A stretch of DNA of 64,000 bases, from contig NZ_AXAP01000013.1 of the NCBI RefSeq assembly GCF_000472865.1, forward strand, positions 97,111 to 161,110, given 5' to 3'. The notes below the pieces were generated by a model. It was not told the DNA's origin and did no database searches. It worked only from the letters and a program-made list of their open reading frames with translations. The stretch comes from Bradyrhizobium elkanii WSM2783 (GTDB lineage: Bacteria; Pseudomonadota; Alphaproteobacteria; Rhizobiales; Xanthobacteraceae). Below are positions 17,376-26,102 of the stretch, piece by piece. Within the stretch, counting starts at the first letter, position 1. Each line of letters begins with the position of its first letter. The translations under genes and the position numbers were made by a program.

Positions 17376-18497
17376 GTGACCGAAGTTTCGCCGCTGCTGT
17401 TCGAGATCAAGAAACTGATCAAATCATCCGGCCCGATGCCGGTCTGGCGCTACATGGAACTATGCCTGATGCATCCCCAGCACGGCTATTACGTGTCGCG
17501 CGATCCGCTGGGCCGGGAGGGCGATTTCACCACCGCGCCCGAAGTCAGCCAGATGTTCGGCGAGCTGCTGGGCCTGTGGTCAGCGTCGATCTGGCGCGCG
17601 ATCGGCTCGCCTGACTCGCTGCGGCTCATCGAGATCGGCCCCGGCCGCGGCACCATGATGGCGGACGCGTTGCGGGCGCTGCGGGTGCTGCCGCCACTCT
17701 ATCAGTCGCTTAGCGTCCATCTGGTCGAGATCAATCCGGTGCTGCGCGAGAAGCAGCGCGCAACCTTGGGCAATGTCCGCGACATCACCTGGCACGAGAG
17801 CATCGACGACGTGCCGGAGGGCCCGGCGGTGATCCTCGCCAATGAATATTTCGACGTGCTGCCGATCCACCAGGTGGTGCGGCACGAGAACGGCTGGCAC
17901 GAACGCGTGATCGAGCTCGACAGCAATGGCAAGCTCGCATTCGGCACCGCGCCGGAGCCGATGCCGCGCTTCGACGTGCTGCTGCCGCCGCTGGTGCGCG
18001 CGGCTCCCTTAGGTGCCGTGTTCGAATGGCGGCCCGACACCGAGATCATGAAGCTCGCCCGCCGCGTGCGCGACCAGGACGGCGCGGCGTTGATCATCGA
18101 TTATGGCCACATGCGCAGCGACGCCGGCGACACCTTCCAGGCCATCGCCCGCCACAGCTTTTCCGATCCGCTGAAGAATCCGGGCCAGGCCGACATCACC
18201 GCCCATGTCGACTTCCAGGCGCTGGCACGCGCCGCCGAAGACGTCGGCGCACGCGTCCACGGCCCGGTGACGCAGGGTGAATTCCTGAAGCGCCTCGGCA
18301 TCGAGGCGCGCGCCGCGGGATTGATGGCAAAGGCCACGCCCGAGATCGGCGCCGAGATCGCCGGCGCACTGAAACGATTGACCGACAGCGGCCGCGGCGG
18401 CATGGGCTCGATGTTCAAGGCAATGGCGATCTCCCACCCGGAGCTCACCTCGATCGCCGGCCTCAGCGATCATCCAAACGACGCGGAACGTTCATGA
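17376..18497 (+). CDS. SAM-dependent methyltransferase, MidA/NDUFAF7 family (DUF185)
   Basis: 373 residues from a GTG at 17376. Signature segments are PMPVWRYMELCLMHPQHGYY at the N-terminus, the SAM loop IEIGPGRGTMMADALR, and EYFDVLPIHQ. The mitochondrial counterpart NDUFAF7 (MidA) methylates an arginine of a complex I subunit during assembly; the bacterial role is not established. The late part, RAAGLMAKATPE ... MGSMFKAMAI, is typical of the family. It overlaps pgeF by four bases (ATGA at 18494), so translation is probably coupled. Confidence 0.9.
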   Translation: MTEVSPLLFEIKKLIKSSGPMPVWRYMELCLMHPQHGYYVSRDPLGREGDFTTAPEVSQMFGELLGLWSASIWRAIGSPDSLRLIEIGPGRGTMMADALRALRVLPPLYQSLSVHLVEINPVLREKQRATLGNVRDITWHESIDDVPEGPAVILANEYFDVLPIHQVVRHENGWHERVIELDSNGKLAFGTAPEPMPRFDVLLPPLVRAAPLGAVFEWRPDTEIMKLARRVRDQDGAALIIDYGHMRSDAGDTFQAIARHSFSDPLKNPGQADITAHVDFQALARAAEDVGARVHGPVTQGEFLKRLGIEARAAGLMAKATPEIGAEIAGALKRLTDSGRGGMGSMFKAMAISHPELTSIAGLSDHPNDAERS

Positions 18498-19261
18498 CCC
18501 TGGCCTCCCCGCTGCTCTCAGCCATTCCCGGCCTGCGCCATGCCTTTTTCTCGCGCGAAGGCGGCGTGTCCGAGGGCATCTATGCCGGCCTCAATGGCGG
18601 CATCGGCTCCAATGACGCTGCCGATAATGTCACGGAAAACCGCCGGCGCATGGCGGAGCGCTTGGGGGTCGGGCCCGACCGCCTGCTGACGCTCTATCAG
18701 GTGCATTCCCCCGACGTCGTGGTCGCCACCACACCGTGGGCGAGCGATGCGCGGCCGAAAGCCGACGCCATTGTCACCCGCACGGAGAACCTTGCGATCG
18801 GCGTCACCGCGGCCGATTGCGGCCCGATCCTGTTTGTCGATCCCAATGCGCGCGTGATCGGCGCGGCGCATGCCGGCTGGAAGGGCGCGCTGACCGGCGT
18901 GCTGGAATCGACCGTCGAGGCGATGGAGAAGCTCGGCGCCGACCGCAGCGGCATCGTCACCGCGATCGGGCCTTTGATCCGCCAGCACTCCTATGAAGTG
19001 GGGCCCGAATTCGTGGCGCGTTTTCTGGAGGCCGATGCGGACAACGCCCTGTTCTTCCTGCCCGGTGAACGCGAAGGGCACGCGATGTTCGACCTCGGCG
19101 GCTACATCCGGATGCGGCTGGAGAACGCCGGTATCCTGATGATCGACGACATCGGGATCGATACCTATTCCGACGAACGCTTTTATAGTTACCGACGCTC
19201 GGTGCATCGGAAAGAGGGCGATTATGGCCGGCACGTTCACGCCATCGCCCTGGAGAAATAA
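18494..19261 (+). CDS. pgeF: peptidoglycan editing factor PgeF (laccase-domain, DUF152)
   Basis: 255 residues. The family was long annotated as polyphenol oxidase; PgeF in E. coli removes L-serine wrongly incorporated in place of L-alanine in peptidoglycan precursors. The zinc site residues are visible: the His in LYQVHSPDVV, the Cys in VTAADCGPILF and the His in GAAHAGWKGAL. The C-terminal FYSYRRS matches the family. Start ATG overlaps the previous stop. Last gene of the lgt cluster. Confidence 0.93.
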   Translation: MTLASPLLSAIPGLRHAFFSREGGVSEGIYAGLNGGIGSNDAADNVTENRRRMAERLGVGPDRLLTLYQVHSPDVVVATTPWASDARPKADAIVTRTENLAIGVTAADCGPILFVDPNARVIGAAHAGWKGALTGVLESTVEAMEKLGADRSGIVTAIGPLIRQHSYEVGPEFVARFLEADADNALFFLPGEREGHAMFDLGGYIRMRLENAGILMIDDIGIDTYSDERFYSYRRSVHRKEGDYGRHVHAIALEK

Positions 19262-19384
19262 CCGCTTCCAGGGGAAGTGCTTAAACTTCAAAGAAAATTT
19301 CGATCACCGCCCGGAATCTATCGAACCGGCGCCGTGGCTTCACTGCCCTAGACCTTAACGTATTTTAACGATATCGGGGTGATG

Positions 19385-19996
19385 ATGAGCGACACCATCG
19401 TCACCCTTTCCCGAATTGCGCGCGCCGCGGTGGCCGCAACGTTGCTGATGGCAGCCTGTGCGCTCGGCGGCTGCGCCAATGGTGGCGCGGCGAGCAACGC
19501 CTATGCCATGGCCGGAAACAGCGCCAGTGGACCGACAATCGCATTCGAATCGATCGACGGCCCGCCGCCGCAGGTGTTCGACCGCATGGTGGGTGTGCTG
19601 GACAGTGAAGCCAAACTCCGCGACATCGCAATCGTCTCGCGCGAGGGCGCGGCCGCCTACCGCGTGCGCGGCTATCTCTCGGCGCAGGTCGTGCGCGGCA
19701 AGACCGCCATCGCCTGGGTCTGGGACGTCTATGACGCCAACCAGCAGCGCGCCCTGCGCCTCTCCGGCGAAGAACCAGCCGGCAAGACCGGCCGTGACGC
19801 CTGGGCTGCCGCGGACGACCTGGTCCTGCGCAAGATCGCACAAGCGGGCCTGAGCGGGCTCAGCAGCATGATCAATGGCGGCCCGACCGATGCGCCTGCA
19901 CCGGCCTCGGCGCCCAGCCGGCAGGGACCTGCGGTCGCAAGCGCGCCTGAACCGGAAGAATCCGGCGTCGTCGCGCTCGGCTACAGCGCTAACTAA
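19385..19996 (+). CDS. putative lipoprotein, function unknown
   Basis: 203 residues from the third of three adjacent start codons (GTG 19379, ATG 19382, ATG 19385). Residues ~9-31 form a lipoprotein signal peptide with lipobox LGGC, cleaved before the Cys. The mature part contains a compact alpha/beta region (PTIAFESIDGPPPQVFDRMV ... AWVWDVYDANQQRALRLSGE) and a disordered Pro/Ala-rich C-terminus. I know similar Rhizobiales lipoproteins of no known function. Processing would need lgt (16525) and lspA (52270). No operon partner. Confidence 0.7.
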   Translation: MSDTIVTLSRIARAAVAATLLMAACALGGCANGGAASNAYAMAGNSASGPTIAFESIDGPPPQVFDRMVGVLDSEAKLRDIAIVSREGAAAYRVRGYLSAQVVRGKTAIAWVWDVYDANQQRALRLSGEEPAGKTGRDAWAAADDLVLRKIAQAGLSGLSSMINGGPTDAPAPASAPSRQGPAVASAPEPEESGVVALGYSAN

Positions 19997-20163
19997 ACGT
20001 TCGGGATAGTCAAAAACCTGTCATTTTTTCGCCGGGATAACGGGTGTGACGGGTTGCCGCTGCCTGCCTCGCCTGATATCTCGTCGCGCATCGAAACCCG
20101 CCGGTTCTGTAGGTACTTGAGATGTTGGACATGGTATCGAGCAAACCTCGGGGAGAACCGTCC

Positions 20164-21117
20164 ATGTCGGCCAAGAACGGCGCGATCAAGCTGGTAGCTG
20201 GCAATTCCAATCCCGTGCTGGCGCAAGAGATCGCCGATGGGCTCGGGATGTCCTTGACCAAAGCGGTGGTCCGGCGCTTCGCCGATATGGAGATCTTCGT
20301 CGAGATCCAGGAAAACGTCCGCGGCTCCGACGTCTTCATCCTGCAGTCGACGTCGTTTCCGGCCAACGACCACCTGATGGAACTTCTGATCATCACCGAC
20401 GCGCTGCGCCGGGCTTCCGCCCGCCGCATCACGGCGGTCGTGCCCTATTTCGGCTATGCGCGGCAGGATCGCAAATCGGGCTCGCGCACCCCGATCTCGG
20501 CGAAGCTGGTCGCCAACCTGATCACCCATGCCGGCGCCGACCGCGTCATGACACTCGACCTGCATGCCATGCAGATCCAGGGCTTCTTCGATATCCCGAC
20601 CGACAATCTCTTCGCCTCGCCGGTGATGGTGCGCGACATCCGCGAACGCTTCGCGCTGAGCAATGTGATGGTGGTGTCGCCCGACGTCGGCGGCGTGGTG
20701 CGCGCACGCGGCCTCGCAAAGCGCATCAATACGCCGCTGGCGATCATCGACAAGCGTCGTGAGCGGCCGGGCGAGTCCGAAGTGATGAACGTGATCGGCG
20801 ATGTCGCCGGCTACACCTGCATCCTCGTCGACGACATCGTGGATTCCGGCGGCACGCTGGTGAATGCGGCCGATGCCCTGATCGCCAACGGCGCCAAGGA
20901 AGTGTTCGCTTATATCACCCACGGCGTCTTGTCCGGTGGCGCCGCGGCCCGCATCGCCTCGTCCAAGCTGAAAGAGCTCGTCATCACCGACTCGATCCTG
21001 CCGACCGAGGCCGTGAGAAACTCCGCCAACATCCGCACCCTCTCGATCGCCGGCCTGATCTCCGAGGCCATCGCCCGCACCGCCGCCGAAGAGTCGGTGT
21101 CGAGCCTGTTCGACTGA
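20164..21117 (+). CDS. prs: ribose-phosphate pyrophosphokinase
   Basis: 317 residues. Makes PRPP from ribose 5-phosphate and ATP for purines, pyrimidines, His, Trp and NAD. The class I motifs are clear: [17 protein letters not shown] at the N-terminus, [19 protein letters not shown] in the flexible loop, and the PRPP-binding [15 protein letters not shown] 20164 fits the family start; an ATG at 20122 adds 14 unrelated residues. A family B repeat and then a terminator-like hairpin follow. Confidence 0.97.
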   Translation: MSAKNGAIKLVAGNSNPVLAQEIADGLGMSLTKAVVRRFADMEIFVEIQENVRGSDVFILQSTSFPANDHLMELLIITDALRRASARRITAVVPYFGYARQDRKSGSRTPISAKLVANLITHAGADRVMTLDLHAMQIQGFFDIPTDNLFASPVMVRDIRERFALSNVMVVSPDVGGVVRARGLAKRINTPLAIIDKRRERPGESEVMNVIGDVAGYTCILVDDIVDSGGTLVNAADALIANGAKEVFAYITHGVLSGGAAARIASSKLKELVITDSILPTEAVRNSANIRTLSIAGLISEAIARTAAEESVSSLFD

Positions 21118-21121
21118 CACT

Positions 21122-21244
21122 GTCGTCCCGGGCTTGACCCGGGACCCATAACCACAGGCGTGTGTTGTGGCGTGCGCAAGCGGTTGCGGCGGAGCACACG
21201 ACAAACGCCTGTGGTTATGGGTCCCGGCCTTCGCCGGGACGACG
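21122..21244. repeat. palindromic repeat, family B
   Basis: GTCGTCCCGGGC...GGGACCCATAACCACAGGCG on the left and CGCCTGTGGTTATGGGTCCC...GCCGGGACGACG on the right. Directly behind prs. Confidence 0.85.
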
Positions 21245-21270
21245 TGATTGGTGCATCACTGCAAGATAAC

Positions 21271-21300
21271 GGGCCGCGCGAAGCGGCCCGCGTTTTCTCT
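21271..21300 (+). terminator. Rho-independent terminator between prs and ribH2
   Basis: Stem GGGCCGC (21271-21277) / GCGGCCC (21283-21289) followed by GCGTTTTCTCT. On the plus strand it would end prs transcripts; it abuts the ribH2 stop codon on the opposite strand and could also serve there, with a poorer T-run. Confidence 0.6.
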
Positions 21301-21888
21301 CTACCCCACGATCCCCGCGGCGACCTGGCCGCGCAGACGCTCGAGGCTGTGCAGGGTGTTGGCGCAGGCTTCCGCGACCTCGACGCCCTTGATGGCGAAA
21401 TGCTTGCGGAAGAAATCGAAATGCACCTCCGTCTCGTGGAACTGCTGCGGCGTCAGCACGGCCGAGAACACCGGCACCTCAGTGCGCAACTGCACGTCCA
21501 TCAGCGCCTTGATCACGGTGTCGGCGACGAACTCGTGGCGGTAGATGCCACCGTCGACGACAAGGCCCGCGGCAACGATCGCCGTGTAGCGGCGCGTCTT
21601 GGCCAGGATTTGCGCATGCAGCGGGATCTCGAACGAGCCCGGTACCTCGAACACGTCGATGTTCGTGACATGCCGCGCCTCCATCTCGGCGAGGAAGGCG
21701 ATGCGGCATTCCTCTACGACGTCGCGGTGCCAGGACGATTGCACGAATGCAACCCGCTGCGGCTTGGCGAACCGCGGATGCGTGGGCGCCGGCGGAGGCT
21801 CTGGCGTTGCCGGCGTGGCATCCGCGGGCGACTGGACTTCCTCGGCTTCGGGAGTTTGGACTTCGGCTTCTTGCAACATCTGATTCAT
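21301..21888 (-). CDS. ribH: 6,7-dimethyl-8-ribityllumazine synthase, RibH2 type
   Basis: 195 residues. Condenses the ribityl-aminopyrimidine with dihydroxybutanone phosphate to the lumazine precursor of riboflavin. After a ~35-residue Pro/Glu-rich N-terminal extension, the enzyme core shows FVQSSWHRDVVEECR, VFEVPGSFEIPLHAQ, the loop GLVVDGGIYRHEFVA and SAVLTPQQFHE. The SSWH opening and the YRHEF loop are typical of the decameric type II enzyme of Rhizobiales (Brucella RibH2). No other rib gene adjoins. An FMN riboswitch lies upstream at 21968-22111. Confidence 0.92.
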   Translation of the reverse strand: MNQMLQEAEVQTPEAEEVQSPADATPATPEPPPAPTHPRFAKPQRVAFVQSSWHRDVVEECRIAFLAEMEARHVTNIDVFEVPGSFEIPLHAQILAKTRRYTAIVAAGLVVDGGIYRHEFVADTVIKALMDVQLRTEVPVFSAVLTPQQFHETEVHFDFFRKHFAIKGVEVAEACANTLHSLERLRGQVAAGIVG

Positions 21889-21967
21889 GGCTTTCCTCTT
21901 TCAGGACCAGAATCAGGGCATACGGAAAACGACTGTAGCCACGCGCGATGGCGAGGCTGCCGCAACC

Positions 21968-22111
21968 GTTCTCTTTCATCCGGACTTTGACCGTCGGCTT
22001 CGGAATTGCACCGAATCTGCTGACCCTTCCTCCTAGGAGGAGAAAGGCGCTCGCGGGCTTGGGCCATCGGGCCCTTACCGCCGGTGGGGACTTTCACCCC
22101 GCCCTGAGAAC
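21968..22111 (-). promoter_or_regulatory. FMN riboswitch (RFN element) upstream of ribH2
   Basis: Read on the minus strand, the conserved RFN segments appear in order: GTTCTCAGGGCGGGGTGAAA, TCCCCACCGGCGGTA, AGCCCGCGAGCG, GTCAGCAGATTCGGTGCAA, TTCCGAAGCCGACGGT, and AAGTCCGGATGAAAGAGAAC. The ends GTTCTC and GAGAAC pair as helix P1. The aptamer ends about 80 bases before the ribH2 start. FMN binding normally lowers expression of the downstream gene; whether here by transcription or translation is not clear. Confidence 0.95.
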
Positions 22112-22548
22112 ATCGGCCGCCCGGAATGGACGACCTATCCCAAAGCTATTGCCAAACCGAGGGACGCGGCAAGCGCCTTGGCATGGCGAATCGGCATGTT
22201 CCCCATGTGCCCGACGCGAGCCTTGACGACCGCTTAGCGACCACTTGGCTGAGCCGAAACGCGCGGCACGCGCGTTAACGATTGCGACGATCGCGCAAAT
22301 CCGATTCCGGTTTGTTCTCGCGTTAATAATTATGGCGGAGATGAGCTGTGGACGAGCGCGCCTTTGGCTGTGGACGGACTCGGGGGCCGGTTGCGCGGAT
22401 TCCGCAAATCACATCACTTCATCCTGGCAAGCCTCGGAGCGATCGGGAAGGCCACGGGGGCCTGCAGTCGGCAACCATGCGTTATCTGGTGCAGGCCGGC
22501 CTTCCGGATGCGTACCAAGAAAGTCAGAAGAACAAGGGTCGAGACGGC
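22112..22548. other. non-coding gap between FMN riboswitch and YbjN gene
   Basis: Holds the promoter side of the riboswitch transcript (minus) and of the gene at 22549 (plus). Short frames with atypical composition run through it but have no ribosome binding site. AT-rich TTAATAATTATGG near 22324-22336 may belong to a promoter. No repeat family seen. Confidence 0.4.
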
Positions 22549-23046
22549 ATGTCCCTCCTCGAAGGCATAATCGATTCCGAAAACCATCCGCTTGCGGTGG
22601 TCGAAGACATTGCGGCCGATAACAACTGGGCGTTCGAGCGCGCTGGCGACGAGGTCACGATCGTCTCCAAAGGCGACTGGACCGACTATCAGCTCTCCTT
22701 CACCTGGATGAGCGAGATCGAGGCTCTGCATCTGGCCTGCGCCTTCGACATGAAGATTCCGCCGGCGCGCCGCCCCGAAGCGCAGCGGCTGATCGCCGCC
22801 ATCAACGAGCAATTGTGGATCGGCCATTTCGATCTGTGGACCCACACCGGCATGATCATGCATCGTCAGGCGCTGGTGCTGCCCGGCGGATTGAACGCAT
22901 CGACCGCGCAATGCGAGAGCATGCTGGTCGGCGCCATCCACGCCTGCGAGCGCTACTACCCGGCGCTCCAGTTCGTGGTGTGGGCCGGCAAGACCGCCCA
23001 GGAGGCGATGAACGCCGCGATGTTCGACACCGAGGGCGAGGCTTAG
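22549..23046 (+). CDS. YbjN domain-containing protein
   Basis: 165 residues. The pattern of a DxxxHP... start (LEGIIDSENHPLAVVEDIAA), NWAFERAGDEVTIVSKG, then the long FDMKIPPARRPEAQRLIAAI helix matches the YbjN family, which adopts a type III secretion chaperone-like fold. YbjN proteins are stress-related in enterobacteria, but a molecular role is not settled. ATG 22549 follows AAGGGTCGAG; the frame runs upstream without a good start. Stands alone, followed by a family A repeat. Confidence 0.8.
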   Translation: MSLLEGIIDSENHPLAVVEDIAADNNWAFERAGDEVTIVSKGDWTDYQLSFTWMSEIEALHLACAFDMKIPPARRPEAQRLIAAINEQLWIGHFDLWTHTGMIMHRQALVLPGGLNASTAQCESMLVGAIHACERYYPALQFVVWAGKTAQEAMNAAMFDTEGEA

Positions 23047-23058
23047 GCTCTCCCCAGC

Positions 23059-23141
23059 CGTCATGCCCGGGCTTGACCCGGGCATCCATCTGCAAAGAAT
23101 CCTTGGCTTGATGGATTGCCGGGGCAAGCCCGGCAATGACG
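23059..23141. repeat. palindromic repeat, family A
   Basis: CGTCATGCCCGGGCTTGACC...GGGGCAAGCCCGGCAATGACG, with ATCCAT/ATGGAT inner arms. A half element GTCCCGGCCTTCGCCGGGAC follows at 23193-23212, right before proC. Confidence 0.8.
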
Positions 23142-23219
23142 GTTTCATGCTTGTCGCGGGTTCTGCGCCTCACTAGAACCGCTGATGGAGGAGTCCCGGC
23201 CTTCGCCGGGACGACGATC

Positions 23220-24053
23220 ATGGTGGCGCCCTTGAGTAACAGCAGCTCTTTGCAAGACATCACCGGCACCATCGCGCTTGCCGGCGCGGGCAAGATGGGC
23301 GGGGCGATGCTGACCGGCTGGCTCGCCGGAGGCCTCGATGCCTCGCGCGTCGCCGTGATCGACCCGCAGCCTTCGGCCGAGATCAGTGCGCTGGCCGCCA
23401 AGGGCGTCCGTCTCAATCCCAAAGACGCGGGCAAGGTCGATACGCTGGTGGTCGCGGTCAAGCCGCAATTGTTCCGGGATGCCGGCGTCGCCCTCAAGTC
23501 GCTGGTCGCGCCATCGACGCTTGTCGTCTCGATCATGGCCGGAACCACCATCGCCTCGCTTGAAGAAGTCTGCGGCGGCGCGGCGGTGCGGGCGATGCCG
23601 AACACGCCGGCCTCGATCGGCCGCGGCATCACGGTCGCAGTCGCCGCGAACAGCGTCGGTGCCGCGCAGCGCGCGATAGCGGATGCGCTGCTACGCGCGA
23701 CCGGCGCGGTGGAATGGGTCGAGGACGAGGGCCTGATCGACGCCGTGACCGCGGTCTCCGGCTCCGGCCCGGCCTATGTGTTCCTGCTCGCCGAAGAGCT
23801 CGCGCGTGCCGGTGTCGAGGCCGGATTGCCGGAAGACCTCGCGACCAAGCTGGCGCGCGCGACCGTCGCGGGCTCCGGCGAATTGTTGCATCGCTCGGAC
23901 TTGCCGGCGGCAACACTGCGTCAGAACGTCACCTCGCCCGGCGGCACCACCGCCGCCGCACTGGACGTGCTGATGGCTAGTGACGGACTGCGTCCACTGA
24001 TGATCCGCGCGATCGCAGCCGCAACCAAGCGCTCGAGGGAGCTGGCGAAGTAG
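23220..24053 (+). CDS. proC: pyrroline-5-carboxylate reductase
   Basis: 277 residues. Last step of proline synthesis, reducing pyrroline-5-carboxylate with NAD(P)H in the cytosol. N-terminal Rossmann motif IALAGAGKMGGAMLTGWL; the catalytic-domain signature is spread over AVSGSGPAYVFLLAEELARA and TSPGGTTAAALDVL near the C-terminus. ATG 23220 is just behind a repeat-derived hairpin; it has no strong ribosome binding site, so a start a few codons later is possible. Length is normal for the family (~270). Confidence 0.95.
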   Translation: MVAPLSNSSSLQDITGTIALAGAGKMGGAMLTGWLAGGLDASRVAVIDPQPSAEISALAAKGVRLNPKDAGKVDTLVVAVKPQLFRDAGVALKSLVAPSTLVVSIMAGTTIASLEEVCGGAAVRAMPNTPASIGRGITVAVAANSVGAAQRAIADALLRATGAVEWVEDEGLIDAVTAVSGSGPAYVFLLAEELARAGVEAGLPEDLATKLARATVAGSGELLHRSDLPAATLRQNVTSPGGTTAAALDVLMASDGLRPLMIRAIAAATKRSRELAK

Positions 24054-24063
24054 CCAAGCTCTG

Positions 24064-24184
24064 CAGGGTGGGCAAAGCCAACGGGTCGCGCGAACGCGCG
24101 CCCGATGACAGGCTCCGCGTGCCCACCATTGCGAGCGGAGTGCTTGATGGTGGGCACGGCGCAAGTGCGCCTTTGCCCACCCTA
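24064..24184. repeat. palindromic repeat, family F
   Basis: GGGTGGGCAAAGCC...GCCTTTGCCCACCC outer arms with inner GTGCCCACCATT...GATGGTGGGCAC. Related copy at 63846-63926. Sits between the converging proC and tautomerase genes. Confidence 0.75.
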
Positions 24185-24194
24185 CTTTTCTTGA

Positions 24195-24398
24195 CTACTT
24201 CTTCGCCGCGGCGGCGCGCTCAACAAAGGTCTTGCCGCCCTTCATCTTGTGGGTGAGCGGCGCCTCATTGATCTGGATCACGACGGCTTCGGCGTCGACG
24301 CCGAGATTCTTGACCAGCGCCTGGGTGATGTCGAGCATCATGCCCTTCTTTTGCTCTTCGGTGCGGCCGGCAGCCATGTTCACGGTGATCTCAGGCAT
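24195..24398 (-). CDS. 4-oxalocrotonate tautomerase family protein
   Basis: 67 residues, the normal size of 4-OT. Pro2 becomes the N-terminal catalytic proline after Met removal (PEITVNMAAGRTEEQKKG); VVIQINEAPLTHKMKGGKTF covers the rest of the fold. Members catalyse keto-enol tautomerisation or dehalogenation; the substrate cannot be read from sequence, and no aromatic degradation genes are close. It lies upstream of hisS on the same strand, separated by a family A repeat (24436-24507), with hisS transcribed first. Confidence 0.88.
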   Translation of the reverse strand: MPEITVNMAAGRTEEQKKGMMLDITQALVKNLGVDAEAVVIQINEAPLTHKMKGGKTFVERAAAAKK

Positions 24399-24435
24399 TC
24401 TTAGCGCTCCCTTTGTTGTCGTTCACTCGCCCGAC

Positions 24436-24507
24436 CGTCATTGCCGGGCTTGACCCGGCAATCCATCATTTTGAAGATGGATACGCGGGTCAAGCCCGCG
24501 TATGACG
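24436..24507. repeat. palindromic repeat, family A
   Basis: CGTCATTGCCGGGCTTGACC...GGTCAAGCCCGCGTATGACG. Lies between hisS and the tautomerase gene, directly behind the hisS stop. Confidence 0.8.
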
Positions 24508-24514
24508 AATTCAC

Positions 24515-26029
24515 CTATCCCCACCTCACGTCATGCCGCGCCAGCACTTCGCGGACCTTCGCGACGAGGTCAGCTTCCGCGCAGGAGAACTGCGCCGGCC
24601 GGGCCTCGCGCCATTCCTGGTTCGACGCGATCGCCGCGGCGGCCTTGGCGCCTTCGATGAGGTCCTTGATCTGCACCTCGCCACGCGCCTTTTCATCGGA
24701 GCCCTGGATGATGACGCAAGGCGAATTGCGGCGGTCGGCATATTTGAGCTGGTTGCCCATGTTCTTGGGATTGCCAAGATAGAGCTCGGCGCGGATGTTG
24801 GCGCTACGCAACTGCGCGACCATCTTTTGATAATCCGCGACCCGCTCGCGATCGAACACCGTCACCACGACAGGCCCGAATTGCGGCCGCGTGTCGAGCT
24901 TGCCAAGCAGCGTCAGCGCCGCCTGCAGCCGCGACACGCCGATGGAAAATCCCGTCGCCGGCACGGGTTCGCCACGGAAACGCGAGACCAGGCCGTCATA
25001 GCGGCCGCCGCCGCCGACCGAGCCGAAGCGAACAGGACGGCCTTTCTCGTCCTTCGTTTCGAAAAGCAGTTCTACTTCGTAAACGGGTCCCGTGTAATAT
25101 TCGAGGCCGCGCACGACGGAGGGATCGATGCGGATGCGATCCGATCCGTAGCCAGATGCCGTGACTAACTTGGCGATCTCTTCGAGTTCACTGACGCCAG
25201 CTTGGCCGATCTCACTTTTGGCCAAATAGATGTCCGCCGCTGCAATCGACTCTTTCCAATCTTCGCGTTTTTCCGTGACGCTCAGGACAACATGGGCATC
25301 CGCCGAGTTGAGGTCGGCGCCTTTCGTGAAGTCGCCCTTGCCCTCCTCGCCGCCGTCCCAGCGTCCGGGACCGAGCAACTTGCGCACTTCGTCGGCAGGA
25401 AACTTGTCGAGTTTGTCGATCGCGCGCAGCACCGTGAGCCGTCGGCCCGCATTGTCTTCGCCGCCGAGGCCAATCGCTTCTAGCACCCCGTCGAGCACCT
25501 TGCGGTTATTGACCTTCACGACGTAGCTGCCGCGCGGAATCCCCAGCGCCTCCATCGTGTCCGCCGCCATCATGCACATTTCGGCGTCGGCGGCCGGCGA
25601 GCCCGAGCCCACCGTATCCGCATCGAACTGCATGAACTGGCGGAAGCGGCCGGGGCCCGGCTTCTCGTTGCGGAAGACGTAGCCGGCGCGGTAGCTGCGA
25701 TAGGGCTTCGGCAGCGCGTCGAAATTCTCCGCGACGTAGCGGGCAAGCGGCGCGGTCAGGTCGTAGCGCAGCGAGATCCACTGCTCGTCGTCGTCCTGGA
25801 ACGAGAACACGCCCTCATTCGGGCGGTCCTGGTCGGGCAGGAATTTTCCGAGCGCGTCGGTATATTCCATCGCCGGCGTTTCCACCGGCTCGAACCCGTA
25901 GCGCTCGAACACTTCGCGGATGGTCTCGGTCATCCGGCGCGTCGCGGCGATCGCGGTCGGGCCGCGATCTTCCAGTCCGCGCGGCAAGCGCGCCTTCAGC
26001 TTCTGCGGTTTTTTGGGTTTGTCGGCCAT
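24515..26029 (-). CDS. hisS: histidyl-tRNA synthetase
   Basis: 504 residues. Class II aminoacyl-tRNA synthetase. Motif 2 with [20 protein letters not shown], the histidine-specific [16 protein letters not shown], and motif 3 around [12 protein letters not shown] are all present; the C-terminal anticodon-binding domain runs from [15 protein letters not shown] to the end. About 80 residues longer than E. coli HisS, as in Rhizobiales. ATG 26029 starts [21 protein letters not shown]; a start at 26065 is less likely. ilvE lies upstream on the same strand. Confidence 0.96.
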   Translation of the reverse strand: MADKPKKPQKLKARLPRGLEDRGPTAIAATRRMTETIREVFERYGFEPVETPAMEYTDALGKFLPDQDRPNEGVFSFQDDDEQWISLRYDLTAPLARYVAENFDALPKPYRSYRAGYVFRNEKPGPGRFRQFMQFDADTVGSGSPAADAEMCMMAADTMEALGIPRGSYVVKVNNRKVLDGVLEAIGLGGEDNAGRRLTVLRAIDKLDKFPADEVRKLLGPGRWDGGEEGKGDFTKGADLNSADAHVVLSVTEKREDWKESIAAADIYLAKSEIGQAGVSELEEIAKLVTASGYGSDRIRIDPSVVRGLEYYTGPVYEVELLFETKDEKGRPVRFGSVGGGGRYDGLVSRFRGEPVPATGFSIGVSRLQAALTLLGKLDTRPQFGPVVVTVFDRERVADYQKMVAQLRSANIRAELYLGNPKNMGNQLKYADRRNSPCVIIQGSDEKARGEVQIKDLIEGAKAAAAIASNQEWREARPAQFSCAEADLVAKVREVLARHDVRWG

Positions 26030-26102
26030 GGGCGCGCGTTTACCAGCGGATGGAGAATGCGGCAACCGTCACGCCGAAGCGGCGGAATAATTCCGCCGCC
26101 GG

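Noticed and set aside
19350..19370. CtrA-like site before the lipoprotein gene
   Set aside because: TTAAC motifs lie one base too close to fit TTAA-N7-TTAAC.
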